The position numbers and the translations under genes were made by a program. Below, in pieces: positions 51,785 to 61,298 of a DNA stretch of 64,000 bases. Each line of letters starts with the position of its first letter. The stretch's first letter is position 1. The notes under the pieces were generated by a model. The model did no database searches and was not told where the DNA came from. It saw only the letters and a program-made list of their open reading frames with translations. The DNA is taken from NCBI GenBank assembly GCA_030442035.1, contig JAUJEA010000003.1, positions 186,001 through 250,000 of the forward strand. Direction: 5' to 3'. Origin of the DNA: Splendidivirga corallicola (GTDB lineage: Bacteria > Bacteroidota > Bacteroidia > Cytophagales > Cyclobacteriaceae).

Positions 51785-52519
51785 ATGAAAGTACTAAGAG
51801 CGGAAAATCTCGTCAAGATATATAAGAAAAGAACTGTCGTTAACCACATATCCGTTGAAGTTGCTCAAGGAGAAATTGTGGGACTACTAGGCCCCAATGG
51901 TGCCGGTAAAACAACCACCTTTTACATGATTGTTGGACTCATCAAGCCAAATGAAGGTGAAATTTTCCTGGATGAGGAAAACATTACGGCCCTGCCAATG
52001 TATAGAAGAGCAAAGAAAGGAATTGGTTACCTGGCTCAGGAGGCATCTGTCTTTAGAAAGCTTAGTGTTGAAGAAAATATCATGGCAGTATTGGAACTTA
52101 CTGACCTTACCAAAGTTCAACAAAAAGAAAAAATGGAAGAACTTCTGGAGGAGTTTAGTTTGGGGCATGTGAGAAAAAATTTAGGCGTGGTCTTGTCAGG
52201 GGGGGAAAGACGAAGAACCGAAATAGCCAGAGCATTGGCGGTGGATCCTGATTTTGTATTATTGGATGAACCTTTTGCCGGTGTTGATCCAATAGCCGTT
52301 GAAGAGATTCAGTCAATCGTGGCCAAACTCAAAAATAAAAACATTGGTATCCTTATAACCGACCACAATGTGAACGAAACTTTATCAATCACAGACAGGG
52401 CTTATCTTATGTTTGAAGGCAAATTATTAAAAGCAGGTACAGCAGAAGAGCTGGCTGCTGATGAGCAGGTGAGGAGAGTTTATCTGGGTAAACATTTCGA
52501 ACTTAAAAGGAAAATTTAA
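51785..52519 (+). CDS. lptB: LPS export ABC transporter ATPase LptB
   Basis: The 244-residue ATPase powers LptB2FG, which extracts lipopolysaccharide from the inner membrane and pushes it across the periplasm. Motifs: Walker [11 protein letters not shown] (Lys42), Q-loop YLAQEASVF, signature [15 protein letters not shown], Walker [17 protein letters not shown] and the H-loop [19 protein letters not shown] and the early [10 protein letters not shown] are typical of LptB rather than other ABC ATPases. lptC, lptA and lptFG are not adjacent. The ATG at 51785 gives [20 protein letters not shown], a normal N-terminus. Confidence 0.93.
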   Translation: MKVLRAENLVKIYKKRTVVNHISVEVAQGEIVGLLGPNGAGKTTTFYMIVGLIKPNEGEIFLDEENITALPMYRRAKKGIGYLAQEASVFRKLSVEENIMAVLELTDLTKVQQKEKMEELLEEFSLGHVRKNLGVVLSGGERRRTEIARALAVDPDFVLLDEPFAGVDPIAVEEIQSIVAKLKNKNIGILITDHNVNETLSITDRAYLMFEGKLLKAGTAEELAADEQVRRVYLGKHFELKRKI

Positions 52520-52575
52520 TCCTTCATAAGCTCTTTTTCTTTATTTTTATAAACTGATCGAACGCTTGTATTTTT

Positions 52576-54102
52576 ATGCCAATCATTAATTCCATTCTTA
52601 CTTGGGTGATGAAAAAACGTATTCACGAGGTGGAGCTCTTCATGAAGTACCCTAATGAAGTGCAGCAGGAGTTACTGGAAAAATTGATCAATACAGCTAA
52701 AAATACCGAGTATGGCAAGCGTTATGATTTCAAGAGTATTCGTAATATCAACCAATATAAAGAGCGTGTTCCTCTTGTTTCCTACGAAGACATTTACGTT
52801 GATGTCAATCGTTTAATGAAGGGAGAGCAAAACATTTTATGGCCTTCTGAAATACGATGGTTCGCCAAATCCTCAGGCACAACCAATGCCAGAAGTAAAT
52901 TCATTCCTGTTTCTCCCGAAGCCCTGGAAGATTGCCATTTTAAAGGGGGAAAAGACATGCTTTCCATTTATGTCAACAATTTTCCTGAAACACAATTGTT
53001 TTCAGGAAAAGGACTTACCATTGGAGGCAGTCAACAGGTAAATCAATTTGATAATAAATCAAACTCATATTACGGTGATGTTTCAGCCGTCATTATGAAA
53101 AACCTACCCTTCTGGGCACAAATGGTAAGAACTCCCAAATTAGACATCGCATTGATGGATGAATGGGAAGCGAAAATAGAAAAAATGGCTGTGGTTACAA
53201 CCACTGAAAATGTCACCAGTATTTCCGGAGTTCCAACCTGGACCATTGTGCTGCTTCAAAGAATTTTGGAGTTAACGGGTAAGGAGAATATCCTGGAGGT
53301 TTGGCCAAATTTGGAGCTATTTGCACATGGAGCAGTAGCTTTCGAGCCGTATAAGGAGATTTTTGAGGGTCTGATCCCATCCAAGGAAATGCACTATCTG
53401 GAAACCTATAATGCTTCAGAGGGTTTCTTTGGTATACAGGACCAGACGGATTCAAATGAAATGCTTTTAATGCTCGATTATGGTATTTTTTATGAATTTA
53501 TACCCATGGAAGAATGGGGAAACAAAAACGCTAAAACGATCGGTCTCGAAGATATCGAATTGGGCAGGAATTATGCCATGGTCATTTCAACCAATGCAGG
53601 TCTTTGGCGATATATGATTGGAGATACCATAAAATTCACCTCTACTGACCCCTACAGGATAAAAATAACCGGGCGAACAAAGCATTTCATTAATGCTTTT
53701 GGAGAGGAAATGATCATTGAGAACGCTGAACAGGCCATCACCAAGGCTTGTCATGTTACAGGTGCAAAAATTGACAATTTCACAGCAGGGCCAAGGTACA
53801 TAGCCGAGGGCAAAAGAGGAGCGCATGAATGGATCATAGAATTCAAATCAGAGCCAGATAGTCTTGAGAGATTTCAGCAAGTATTGGATGAGACGCTTCG
53901 TGAGATCAATTCAGATTACGATGCTAAAAGATACCGGGATATCGCATTGGAGGCACCAATCATTCATAGTGTTTCAGAGGGAACCTTTTACAATTGGATG
54001 AAAAAAAGAGGGAAGCTAGGTGGACAAAATAAAGTTCCGAGACTTTCAAATAATAGGGTGTATCTGGATGATCTGTTGGAAGTTATAGAAATTATGGGTT
54101 GA
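52576..54102 (+). CDS. GH3-family acyl-adenylating protein
   Basis: The 508-residue protein is a member of the GH3 auxin-responsive family, acyl-acid amido synthetases of the ANL adenylate-forming superfamily. It has the ATP motif FAKSSGTTNARSKFIPV, YGDVSAVIMKNLPFW, GVPTWTIVLLQRIL, YNASEGFFGIQDQ, LWRYMIGDTIKFTS, and the hinge KITGRTKHFINAFGEEMIIENAEQAI. Plant members conjugate jasmonate or auxin to amino acids; bacterial members are common in Bacteroidota with unknown substrates. The gene ends 6 bases before the convergent histidine kinase. No partner gene is evident. Confidence 0.9.
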   Translation: MPIINSILTWVMKKRIHEVELFMKYPNEVQQELLEKLINTAKNTEYGKRYDFKSIRNINQYKERVPLVSYEDIYVDVNRLMKGEQNILWPSEIRWFAKSSGTTNARSKFIPVSPEALEDCHFKGGKDMLSIYVNNFPETQLFSGKGLTIGGSQQVNQFDNKSNSYYGDVSAVIMKNLPFWAQMVRTPKLDIALMDEWEAKIEKMAVVTTTENVTSISGVPTWTIVLLQRILELTGKENILEVWPNLELFAHGAVAFEPYKEIFEGLIPSKEMHYLETYNASEGFFGIQDQTDSNEMLLMLDYGIFYEFIPMEEWGNKNAKTIGLEDIELGRNYAMVISTNAGLWRYMIGDTIKFTSTDPYRIKITGRTKHFINAFGEEMIIENAEQAITKACHVTGAKIDNFTAGPRYIAEGKRGAHEWIIEFKSEPDSLERFQQVLDETLREINSDYDAKRYRDIALEAPIIHSVSEGTFYNWMKKRGKLGGQNKVPRLSNNRVYLDDLLEVIEIMG

Positions 54103-54108
54103 TCATTT

Positions 54109-55479
54109 TTATTGATTTTGGGTATCCAGCTCAGGAAATTTTACGGTAAACATAGATCCTTTACCTAACTCCGACTCCACTTCAATTGTTCCATTTAACT
54201 TGTTTAGTGCCTCCTTAACCAGATATAAGCCAAGCCCTGAACCATCAACTTCCAAAGTGGCACGATAGAATTTTTCAAATATTTTATCAAGACTATTCGG
54301 AGATATACCCTTACCGTTATCTTCGATAGTTAATTTTATGTTATGATCAATTCGCTCAAATGTTACCTTGATCATTGGATCATCCTGATCAATGTTGTGA
54401 TACTTAACAGCATTCCCTATGAGATTCTGTAAGATTACCTTCAGTTGAAAATAGTCTGAGATTAATTGATTCTTTTTATTTTTTCTATAATCCAATCTAA
54501 TATTCACAGCTCCTTTATTGAATTTTAGATCAGCAATGACATCTTCCAACAAAAGTTGATTAAAATCAATTAGTTCCCGTTTTAAGGGCAGATTGACACT
54601 TTTTGATAAGGTCAGCACATCATTAATGATTTCACCAAGCTTTTCCACCCTGTCTCCAATCATCGTCATATATTCCAGCGCGTTTTTATCTTCCAACTCC
54701 TTACTTGCAATTCCCACAAGTCCTTTAATAGATGCAATGGGAGCTCTTAGATCATGAGAAGTACTGTGCAAAAATCTGTCAAGCTCCTTATAAGAATGTT
54801 TCCATTTATCCAGACTCTTGCTTTGTAGCCAGATATAAGTTCCAAAACCAATTCCACATAATGCAAAAGAACCCAACGAATCAAAAGATATAATTAGAAC
54901 AGTACTGTTATAATAGTTATCATCCAAAAGTGAAAAGATAAAAAATGCCAGTTGCGTAATTCCATACAGTATCAATGAAAGCCCTAAGATCTTCTCTCCA
55001 AAGCGAGAAGTATGAAAATATCGGAGCACAATAACACCCGATGCGCCAAATCCAGTGAATCCAAATAATTGTTTTCCGGCATGTGTAAAAGTGTTTAAGC
55101 CTTCTGAGGTGCCTATAAAGTAAATCAATAAATTAGTTAAGATAAGGCTTAACAAAAACACAACAAATGCGGATACTTTGTTTTTGGCAACAATTTTTTC
55201 CTTAATGAGTTCAATAGCTCCTGCTAACGTAAAGCCCACATGAAGATAAGCTGCCATTGAGGCTATGAAAGATATGATTGGGCCTATAGAGCTATTCGAA
55301 GTGGTGAAAATAGCATTAATCAGTTCTAAAGTACTATAAATAGCAAATGAGAACCAACTAAGCGACCATAGTCTCAAAAAATAGGATCTCTGGATCTTCC
55401 TGAAATGATCCAATGAATATCCTAAGATAAGTGCAAAGACTATCTGTATAGAATGGGTAATTATTAAGTGCAAAATCAA
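54109..55479 (-). CDS. Membrane histidine kinase with multi-pass sensor region
   Basis: The 456-residue protein has about seven hydrophobic segments in residues 5-220 with short loops, so the sensor is probably membrane-embedded. It then has a HisKA dimerisation domain with the H-box FLHSTSHDLRAPIASIKGL (His242), and a complete HATPase domain with NLIGNAVKYHN, IEDNGKGISPNSLDKIFEKFYR and GSGLGLYLVKEALNKLNG. No response regulator is adjacent, so it is an orphan kinase. The first in-frame ATG at 55479 opens directly into the first membrane segment. Signal unknown. Confidence 0.9.
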   Translation of the reverse strand: MILHLIITHSIQIVFALILGYSLDHFRKIQRSYFLRLWSLSWFSFAIYSTLELINAIFTTSNSSIGPIISFIASMAAYLHVGFTLAGAIELIKEKIVAKNKVSAFVVFLLSLILTNLLIYFIGTSEGLNTFTHAGKQLFGFTGFGASGVIVLRYFHTSRFGEKILGLSLILYGITQLAFFIFSLLDDNYYNSTVLIISFDSLGSFALCGIGFGTYIWLQSKSLDKWKHSYKELDRFLHSTSHDLRAPIASIKGLVGIASKELEDKNALEYMTMIGDRVEKLGEIINDVLTLSKSVNLPLKRELIDFNQLLLEDVIADLKFNKGAVNIRLDYRKNKKNQLISDYFQLKVILQNLIGNAVKYHNIDQDDPMIKVTFERIDHNIKLTIEDNGKGISPNSLDKIFEKFYRATLEVDGSGLGLYLVKEALNKLNGTIEVESELGKGSMFTVKFPELDTQNQ

Positions 55480-55619
55480 ATGTCTGTCAAAAATTAAAAA
55501 TGGAGATTTAGAAAAAATCTCTGTTCTCTAACAAATTTTATGGCACCAACCTAACAATTGAATACTGATTAGCCGCACGTTATTTTTGGGATAAAATTTT
55601 TTCATTTAGTATCTCTGAA

Positions 55620-55627
55620 TATCTTTG
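55620..55627 (+). promoter_or_regulatory. -7 promoter element (TATCTTTG) upstream of fabF
   Basis: TATCTTTG matches TAnnTTTG 195 bases before the fabF start. If used, the leader of about 180 bases carries two hairpins (55662-55692 and 55757-55798). A short 28-codon frame starts at 55657 but has no known features. Confidence 0.45.
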
Positions 55628-55661
55628 CGCGCTAAAACAAGTATCAGACGCCCATTATGTT

Positions 55662-55692
55662 AAAAAACGTTTCACGTATAAAAACGTTTTTT
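55662..55692 (+). terminator. Attenuator- or terminator-like hairpin in the fabF leader
   Basis: AAAAAACGTTT (55662-55672) and AAACGTTTTTT (55682-55692) form an 11-bp stem with a 9-base loop, ending in a T-run. It follows the TATCTTTG box by ~35 bases. It could end a short RNA or attenuate fabF. The stem is AT-rich, so its strength is modest. Confidence 0.45.
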
Positions 55693-55756
55693 TCAGGCCA
55701 AAGATATTATGTAAGATTTAACCGGGATAGTTATTATTCCGAATGAATTAAAAAAT

Positions 55757-55798
55757 ATTGAATTGAATGTGATTCGTGTGGATTATATTCAATTCAAT
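55757..55798. promoter_or_regulatory. Perfect 12-bp inverted repeat just before fabF
   Basis: ATTGAATTGAAT (55757-55768) and ATTCAATTCAAT (55787-55798) are exact reverse complements over an 18-base spacer, and the right arm ends 16 bases before the fabF ATG. It is either an operator for a dimeric repressor or an RNA hairpin next to the ribosome-binding region. Confidence 0.6.
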
Positions 55799-55814
55799 GG
55801 GAATAACAAGAAAC

Positions 55815-57071
55815 ATGAAAGAATCCAAGAGAGTGGTGATCACAGGCCTGGGTGCTTTGACACCTATCGGAAACAATGTTAAAGATTTTTGGACTAATCT
55901 AATTTCCGGAAAAAGTGGTGCTGGTCCAATTACCAAATTTGATACCGAAAAGTTCAAAACGAAATTCGCTTGTGAATTAAAGGATTTTGATCCAGCCGAC
56001 CACTTTGACAGAAAGGAAATAAGGAAAATGGATCCCTTTTGTCAGTATGCGCTTGTAGCCGCTGATGAAGCTGTGAGTGATGCAAAAATCGATTTTGATT
56101 CGGTTAATAAAAACAGAATAGGTGTGATATGGGCCTCTGCAAATGGGGGCATGGAAACATTTGAAAATCAAGTCACTGAGTTCAATGGTGGTGATGGAAC
56201 TCCCAGATTCAATCCTTTTTTTATTCCCAGAATACTTTGTGATACAAGTTCAGGCCTGATCTCGATCAAATATGGTATCCGCGGAATCAATTACAACACG
56301 ATTTCAGCCTGTGCTTCTGCAACCACAGCTTTGGTCGATGCTTTTAACTATGTAAAGTGGGGGAAAGCGGATATGATCATAGCCGGAGGGTCAGAAGCGG
56401 CTATTACCAGATCCGGTATTGGAGGTTTTGGTGCTTTAAGAGCTTTGTCTACTTTAAATGACACTCCTGAAATCGCCTCCAGGCCATTTGATACTGAAAG
56501 GGATGGTTTTGTGATGGGTGAAGGTGCCGGAGCCATGATCCTGGAAGACTATGATCACGCATTGGCTCGGGGAGCTAAAATATATGGAGAGGTACTCGGA
56601 GGCGGAATGTCAGGAGATGCCTATCATATGACCGCTACACATCCCGATGGAATTGGTGCGATTTTAGGAATGGAAATGGCTTTGGAAGATGCCGATCTCA
56701 CTCCCCAAAAAATTGATTATATCAATGCGCACGCAACCTCTACACCTTTGGGCGATGTTTCTGAATTGAATGCTTTGGTAACACTTTTTAAGGATCATGC
56801 TAAAAACATGAATATAAGTGCTACTAAATCCATGACCGGACATTTATTAGGGGCTGCAGGGGCTGTTGAAGCAATTGCCACTTTGCTATCCATCAAAGAA
56901 AATATTATCCCTCCTACTATCAATACCCAAAATTTGGACGGAAATGTACCAGATGGCTTAAATCTCACTTTAGGAGTAAAACAGGAAAGGGAAGTAAATT
57001 ATGCATTAAGTAATACATTTGGTTTTGGTGGACATAATGCAAGTATCATATTTGGAGACATGGCTCAATAA
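55815..57071 (+). CDS. fabF: 3-oxoacyl-ACP synthase II (KAS II)
   Basis: FabF condenses malonyl-ACP with acyl-ACP in fatty acid elongation. Started at 55815 (MKESKRVVITGLGALTPIGN) it has 418 residues, the usual length. The Cys-His-His triad is in place: Cys167 in NTISACASATTALVDAF, the first His in INAHATSTPLGDVSE and the second in KSMTGHLLGAAGAVEAIAT, followed by NTFGFGGHNAS. The longer frame from 55776 lies within the inverted repeat and is rejected. acpP, usual neighbour of fabF, is absent, so this may be a second or specialised copy. Confidence 0.95.
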   Translation: MKESKRVVITGLGALTPIGNNVKDFWTNLISGKSGAGPITKFDTEKFKTKFACELKDFDPADHFDRKEIRKMDPFCQYALVAADEAVSDAKIDFDSVNKNRIGVIWASANGGMETFENQVTEFNGGDGTPRFNPFFIPRILCDTSSGLISIKYGIRGINYNTISACASATTALVDAFNYVKWGKADMIIAGGSEAAITRSGIGGFGALRALSTLNDTPEIASRPFDTERDGFVMGEGAGAMILEDYDHALARGAKIYGEVLGGGMSGDAYHMTATHPDGIGAILGMEMALEDADLTPQKIDYINAHATSTPLGDVSELNALVTLFKDHAKNMNISATKSMTGHLLGAAGAVEAIATLLSIKENIIPPTINTQNLDGNVPDGLNLTLGVKQEREVNYALSNTFGFGGHNASIIFGDMAQ

Positions 57072-57151
57072 TAATGGAACAAATATCTGGGTCTTATCAT
57101 ACTTGAATAAAAGATATGTAACCTAGAATTTACTAATAATCAACGAGTAAG

Positions 57152-57174
57152 CGGTTAGTTTAACCGAGTTTTTT
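57152..57174 (+). terminator. Possible terminator after fabF
   Basis: CGGTTA (57152-57157) and TAACCG (57161-57166) form a 6-bp stem with a 3-base loop, followed by T-run 57169-57174. It lies 80 bases after the fabF stop and before mscL. Confidence 0.5.
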
Positions 57175-57252
57175 GATTTGGCTTCTAATGGTTCACTAGT
57201 ATTGTCACTTACAATGACTAAGTAACAAAAACTAATAACTAAATTTTGAACT

Positions 57253-57660
57253 ATGGGAATGCTAAAAGAATTTAAGCAGTTTGCAATGCGTGGTAATGTG
57301 GTGGACATGGCCATCGGTATTGTAATTGGTGGTGCTTTTGGAAAGATCGTGTCATCTTTCGTTTCAGATGTTTTGATGCCTCCAATCGGTTTGTTGTTGG
57401 GGGATGTGAATTTTACAGATCTTTCTTTTAAGTTATCGGAAAAAGTTTTGGAAGATGGTACGGTAGAAGCCGTCACCTTAAATTATGGAAGTTTTATCCA
57501 AACTGTTGTTGACTTTTTGATTATTGCCTTTGCTATTTTTATGGTAGTGAAAGCCATGAATGCTGCAAAGAAGAAAGAAGAAGCAGCACCTGCCGCACCT
57601 CCTCCACCAAGTAAAGAAGAAACCCTTTTGGAGGAGATTAGAGATTTGTTGAAGAAATAA
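57253..57660 (+). CDS. mscL: Large-conductance mechanosensitive channel
   Basis: MscL is a homopentameric channel that opens under extreme membrane tension and protects against hypo-osmotic shock. The 135-residue protein has the conserved N-terminus [41 protein letters not shown] (split around the first membrane span), the second span [23 protein letters not shown], and the cytoplasmic bundle ending [15 protein letters not shown] stretch [13 protein letters not shown] links span and bundle, as in many members. It is a single-gene unit with a terminator following. Confidence 0.96.
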   Translation: MGMLKEFKQFAMRGNVVDMAIGIVIGGAFGKIVSSFVSDVLMPPIGLLLGDVNFTDLSFKLSEKVLEDGTVEAVTLNYGSFIQTVVDFLIIAFAIFMVVKAMNAAKKKEEAAPAAPPPPSKEETLLEEIRDLLKK

Positions 57661-57682
57661 TCAATTTTTGAAATTTTTATTT

Positions 57683-57705
57683 GGGGCTGGAAAACGCCCC
57701 TTTTT
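57683..57705 (+). terminator. Terminator of mscL
   Basis: GGGGC (57683-57687) and GCCCC (57696-57700) with an 8-base loop, followed by five T. Its T-run touches the aspS stop codon on the other strand. Confidence 0.8.
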
Positions 57706-59461
57706 AAACTTCTATCTTTTTAAGATCAAGCCCAAGCTCATCCAATTGATCTGAGTCGATGGTTGATGGTGAATTGATCATAACATCCCTACCGGCATTA
57801 TTTTTTGGGAACGCTATAAAATCCCTGATTGAATCAGATCCTCCAAACAAGGAACACAATCTATCAAAACCAAATGCAATACCTCCGTGGGGTGGTGCTC
57901 CAAATTCGAAAGCCTCCATCAGGAAACCGAACTGCTCTTTGGCCTCATCGTCGGTAAATCCAAGGTGACGGAACATTGTTTTTTGCATTTCCTTGTCATG
58001 AATTCTTATAGAACCGCCTCCTACTTCCGTACCATTGATCACCATGTCATAAGCATTGGCTCTTACTGCCCCCGGGTCTTTATCCAAAAGTTCCATATCC
58101 TCTAAATTCGGAGAGGTAAATGGATGATGCATGGCATGGTATCTATTTGTTTCTTCGTCCCATTCCAATAAAGGGAAATCAACCACCCATAATGTTGAGA
58201 ATTTATCTTTATCCCTTAGTCCGAGTATATCCCCCATATGCAAACGAAGCTCTGAAAGTGCATTTCTGGTATGCTGTTTTTCACCGGATAACACCAATAA
58301 CAAATCACCTGGCTCTGCACCAAACTTTTCTGCCCACTCCTTCAAATCATCCTGTCCATAAAATTTATCCACAGATGATTTAAAGCTGCCATCTGCATTA
58401 CATTTAACGTAAACAAGTCCTTTTGCTCCGATTTGAGGCCTTTTAACAAAATCGGTTAAAGCATCCAGCTGTTTTCTGGAATATTCACCGCAACCTTTTG
58501 CATTGATACCTACCACAAGTTCTGCGCTATCGAAGACATTAAATCCCTTGCCTTGAGCTACTTCATTTAGTTCTGCAAACTTCATTTCAAAACGCGTATC
58601 CGGCTTGTCCGAACCATAATACTTCATTGCATCTGCATAACTCATTCTTGGAAAGTCACCAATATCAATACCCTTCACTTCTTGAAACAAATGTCTGACC
58701 AATCCCTCGAATGTGTTCAGCACATCATCACGTGTTACAAAGGACATTTCGCAATCTATTTGTGTAAATTCCGGTTGTCTGTCAGCCCTCAGATCTTCAT
58801 CCCTGAAACATTTGACAATCTGAAAATATTTATCAAAACCGGAAACCATCAATAGTTGCTTGAAGGTTTGAGGAGACTGTGGAAGTGCATAAAATTCACC
58901 ATGGTGTATCCTGGACGGTACTACAAAGTCCCTCGCTCCCTCAGGAGTAGATTTGATCAAAACTGGTGTTTCGACTTCGATAAAGTCAATACCATCCAAA
59001 TAGTTTCGTGTTTCCTTGAGCATCTGATGACGCAACTGCATGTTTTTTCTTACCGGATTCCTTCTTAGGTCCAGGTAACGATACTTCATGCGTAAGTCTT
59101 CCCCACCATCAGTTTCATCTTCTATGATGAATGGCGGCACTTGCGATGCATTTAGAATCTCAAACTGAGTAGGCTTAATTTCAATATCCCCGGTGGCCAC
59201 ATTTTCATTTTTTGAGAAACGTTCCACTACCTTGCCGCTGCATCGAATTACAAATTCTCTACCTACATTTCTAGCTTTCTCTATCAGATCAGCAGCTGTT
59301 TCACCTTCTTCAAAAATCAATTGAGTTAGTCCATATCTATCACGAAGATCGATCCATATCATCCCTCCTTTATCTCTGGTTTTTTGTACCCAACCACAAA
59401 GTGTAACCTCCTTGTTGACATCTTCGATTCTCAGTTCGCCACAATTATGTGTTCTATACAT
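57704..59461 (-). CDS. aspS: Aspartyl-tRNA synthetase
   Basis: AspRS charges tRNA-Asp. The 585-residue protein has the bacterial architecture: N-terminal OB-fold anticodon-binding domain ([23 protein letters not shown], split), class II motif 1 region, motif 2 [23 protein letters not shown], the GAD insertion domain (~residues 280-420), and motif 3 [21 protein letters not shown] (residues ~440) is the typical bacterial signature. A good promoter (TTTG-N17-TAAATTTG, minus strand) precedes it. Discriminating versus non-discriminating specificity cannot be decided by eye. Confidence 0.96.
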   Translation of the reverse strand: MYRTHNCGELRIEDVNKEVTLCGWVQKTRDKGGMIWIDLRDRYGLTQLIFEEGETAADLIEKARNVGREFVIRCSGKVVERFSKNENVATGDIEIKPTQFEILNASQVPPFIIEDETDGGEDLRMKYRYLDLRRNPVRKNMQLRHQMLKETRNYLDGIDFIEVETPVLIKSTPEGARDFVVPSRIHHGEFYALPQSPQTFKQLLMVSGFDKYFQIVKCFRDEDLRADRQPEFTQIDCEMSFVTRDDVLNTFEGLVRHLFQEVKGIDIGDFPRMSYADAMKYYGSDKPDTRFEMKFAELNEVAQGKGFNVFDSAELVVGINAKGCGEYSRKQLDALTDFVKRPQIGAKGLVYVKCNADGSFKSSVDKFYGQDDLKEWAEKFGAEPGDLLLVLSGEKQHTRNALSELRLHMGDILGLRDKDKFSTLWVVDFPLLEWDEETNRYHAMHHPFTSPNLEDMELLDKDPGAVRANAYDMVINGTEVGGGSIRIHDKEMQKTMFRHLGFTDDEAKEQFGFLMEAFEFGAPPHGGIAFGFDRLCSLFGGSDSIRDFIAFPKNNAGRDVMINSPSTIDSDQLDELGLDLKKIEV

Positions 59462-59489
59462 CGCTAAAGCATTTTTTAATTTTCGACCG

Positions 59490-59518
59490 CAAATTTAACA
59501 ATTGTTTTATCTTTCAAA
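59490..59518 (-). promoter_or_regulatory. Promoter of aspS (TTTG / TAAATTTG, minus strand)
   Basis: Read on the minus strand, TTTG (59518-59515) and TAAATTTG (59497-59490) are separated by 17 bases; the -7 box is 28 bases before the aspS start. Confidence 0.6.
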
Positions 59519-59650
59519 CATAATATTTATGCTTATCATGTTATCCATTGAATTTGACCAATTGCTTTTAACTTCATTCGTCATATTTTTTTCCTGCATT
59601 GTGAATTTTAAGAACATGCTTTAGTTTTAAGGCAGCAAGAGGAAATTTTA

Positions 59651-60103
59651 ATGTGTGAGATGACCAAAACATTTATCAAGGGGAATTATACCTTATCGAC
59701 AGACAAAACAAAATTGGATTTAGATGCTATTCATCATTATTTAACACGTTCATATTGGTCTACCGGTATACCAAAGGAAGTGATTGCCGGCGCTATTGAA
59801 GGTTCATTGTGTTTTGGGTTGTATCATGAGCAGGAACAGGTAGGTTTCGCACGGGTTATCACCGATACCTCAACCTTTGCCTATCTGGCAGATGTTTACA
59901 TACTTAAACCCCATCGTGGTCAAGGTCTTTCCAGGTGGATGATGGAGGTTATCATGAACTATCCATCTCTTCAGGGATTGCGTCGCTGGATGTTGGCGAC
60001 TAAAGATGCTCATGGTTTATATAAGAAGTTTGGATTTACCCCGTTGGAAAAAGTAGAGCTATTTATGGAAATCTCGGTGCCTAATATTTATTTACAGGAA
60101 TAG
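59651..60103 (+). CDS. GNAT-family N-acetyltransferase
   Basis: The 150-residue protein has the GNAT fold: beta strands GLYHEQEQVGFARVITD and FAYLADVYILKPHRGQGLSRWMMEVIM (acetyl-CoA binding motif RGQGLS with following helix), then RRWMLATKDAHGLYKKFGFTPL. The 'LATKDAHGLYKKFGF' end is typical of a subgroup of small bacterial acetyltransferases with unknown substrate. The start is taken as the ATG at 59651 because AAGAGGAA (59637-59644), a rare good Shine-Dalgarno site here, lies six bases upstream; an ATG at 59660 is possible. Confidence 0.87.
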   Translation: MCEMTKTFIKGNYTLSTDKTKLDLDAIHHYLTRSYWSTGIPKEVIAGAIEGSLCFGLYHEQEQVGFARVITDTSTFAYLADVYILKPHRGQGLSRWMMEVIMNYPSLQGLRRWMLATKDAHGLYKKFGFTPLEKVELFMEISVPNIYLQE

Positions 60104-60196
60104 ACTGTTAAATTTTAAATGTTGAATTTTGAGTTGTGAATTGAAGAACTCTGATATCTGAGAATACAAGCAACACTGCTCTCAAATTATAATTTG
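60104..60196. repeat. Short intergenic remnant with CTCTGATATCTGAG palindrome
   Basis: The gap contains ACTCTGATATCTGAG (60148-60162), similar in wording to the repeats at 2282-2297 and 45711-45731. Only a fragment is present, so relation to those elements is uncertain. Confidence 0.3.
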
Positions 60197-60742
60197 ATGA
60201 AAACTATTTTTTCGATACTGATATTATTTGTTACCTGGTCATCTTATGCCCAGTCAGCCAAAGTGAAAATAAATGATGATATCACTGTTTTGTTGCCCAA
60301 TGAATTTCGCCCGATGAGTGACGAAGAATTGGTGACCAAATTTTTTTCAGCCAGAAAACCAATAGCAGCCTATACTAACTATGATCGGACTGTGGATTTC
60401 AGTGTAAACGAAACCGTTACTTCCTGGCAGAATGAAGACCTTCCACTCATGAAAAGCTTTTATAAATCCAACATTCATAACCTTTATAATGAAGTACAGT
60501 TTTTAAATGAAGGTATCGAAGAAATCAATGAAAGGGATTTCGCTTTTTTTGAATTTATTTCAGTGGTCAAAGATGATGAGAGCTCCTTCAACAAAAAAGG
60601 AAACATTCTAAAATACACCTACATCCAGTATACTTTGAAAGATGGCAAAACAGTCCTATTTCATTTCAGTTGTCCCGAAAGGGATAAAGAAGATTGGAAA
60701 CCGGTAGCTTCCGGAATCATGAAAAGTGTTAAAATAAAATAA
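60197..60742 (+). CDS. Secreted hypothetical protein
   Basis: The ATG at 60197 gives a 181-residue protein with a signal peptide (MKTIFSILILFVTWSSYAQ) and a mature part with ITVLLPNEFRPMSDEELVTKF, RTVDFSVNETVTSW, LPLMKSFYKSNIHNLYNEVQFL and FHFSCPERDKEDWKPVASGIMKSVKI. The opening 'vxLPxeFxPMsdeel' and the ending 'f.c....-.w.pva..im.Sv.i' resemble small exported proteins of Bacteroidota whose role is not known. The frame extends one codon to a TTG at 60194, which I discount. It ends 1 base before tadA and probably shares its transcript. Confidence 0.72.
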   Translation: MKTIFSILILFVTWSSYAQSAKVKINDDITVLLPNEFRPMSDEELVTKFFSARKPIAAYTNYDRTVDFSVNETVTSWQNEDLPLMKSFYKSNIHNLYNEVQFLNEGIEEINERDFAFFEFISVVKDDESSFNKKGNILKYTYIQYTLKDGKTVLFHFSCPERDKEDWKPVASGIMKSVKIK

Positions 60743-60743
60743 T

Positions 60744-61193
60744 ATGCTGAGCGTATTTTCCGACGAATATTTCATGAAGGAAGCCTATAAAGAGGCAATT
60801 ATAGCTTTCGAAGAGGGAGAAGTACCGGTTGGTGCTGTGGTGGTTTGCCAGAATCGCATTATTGCCAAAGCGCACAATCAGACGGAAAGGCTGAACGATT
60901 CCACTGCTCATGCCGAAATGATCGCCCTTACGTCTGCTTTTAATCACTTAGGTGGTAAGTATCTTCCTGATTGTTCATTATATGTTACACTCGAACCTTG
61001 TGTGATGTGCGCCGGAGCTTCATTCTGGGCGCAGATAGTTAAACTAGTCTATGGAGCAAGTGATCCAAAAAGGGGATTTGACCGGCTTTCCGAAAATATT
61101 CTTCATCCCAAAACCAAGGTAATTCCAGGCATTATGGAATCAGAATGTCGATACCTTATTGATGATTTTTTTAGAAGAGTTAGGGAAAAATAA
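60744..61193 (+). CDS. tadA: tRNA-specific adenosine deaminase
   Basis: TadA deaminates A34 to inosine in the anticodon of tRNA-Arg(ACG). The 149-residue protein has the zinc-dependent cytidine-deaminase-fold motifs HAEMIAL (His56, catalytic Glu58) and EPCVMCAGA (Cys86, Cys89). The flanking VGAVVV and VYGASDPKRGFD are typical of TadA. It starts one base after the stop of the preceding hypothetical gene. The length is slightly shorter than in E. coli (about 167). Confidence 0.93.
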   Translation: MLSVFSDEYFMKEAYKEAIIAFEEGEVPVGAVVVCQNRIIAKAHNQTERLNDSTAHAEMIALTSAFNHLGGKYLPDCSLYVTLEPCVMCAGASFWAQIVKLVYGASDPKRGFDRLSENILHPKTKVIPGIMESECRYLIDDFFRRVREK

Positions 61194-61298
61194 TCTGAGG
61201 TCAGATCTCGCTCATTTATTTTTGGCGCTTCATCCATTGCTCTTGTAAAAACTTCCATACCTCTGCAATTAAACACTCCAACACTTTGATGAAATTAG

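Noticed and set aside
55776..55814. Longer N-terminus of FabF
   Set aside because: The extra codons lie within the perfect inverted repeat; FabF proteins start with the RVVITG strand, matched by the ATG at 55815.
60181..60199. TATAATTTG before the secreted hypothetical protein at 60197 as a promoter
   Set aside because: It lacks one base to fit TAnnTTTG and touches the start codon, leaving no leader.
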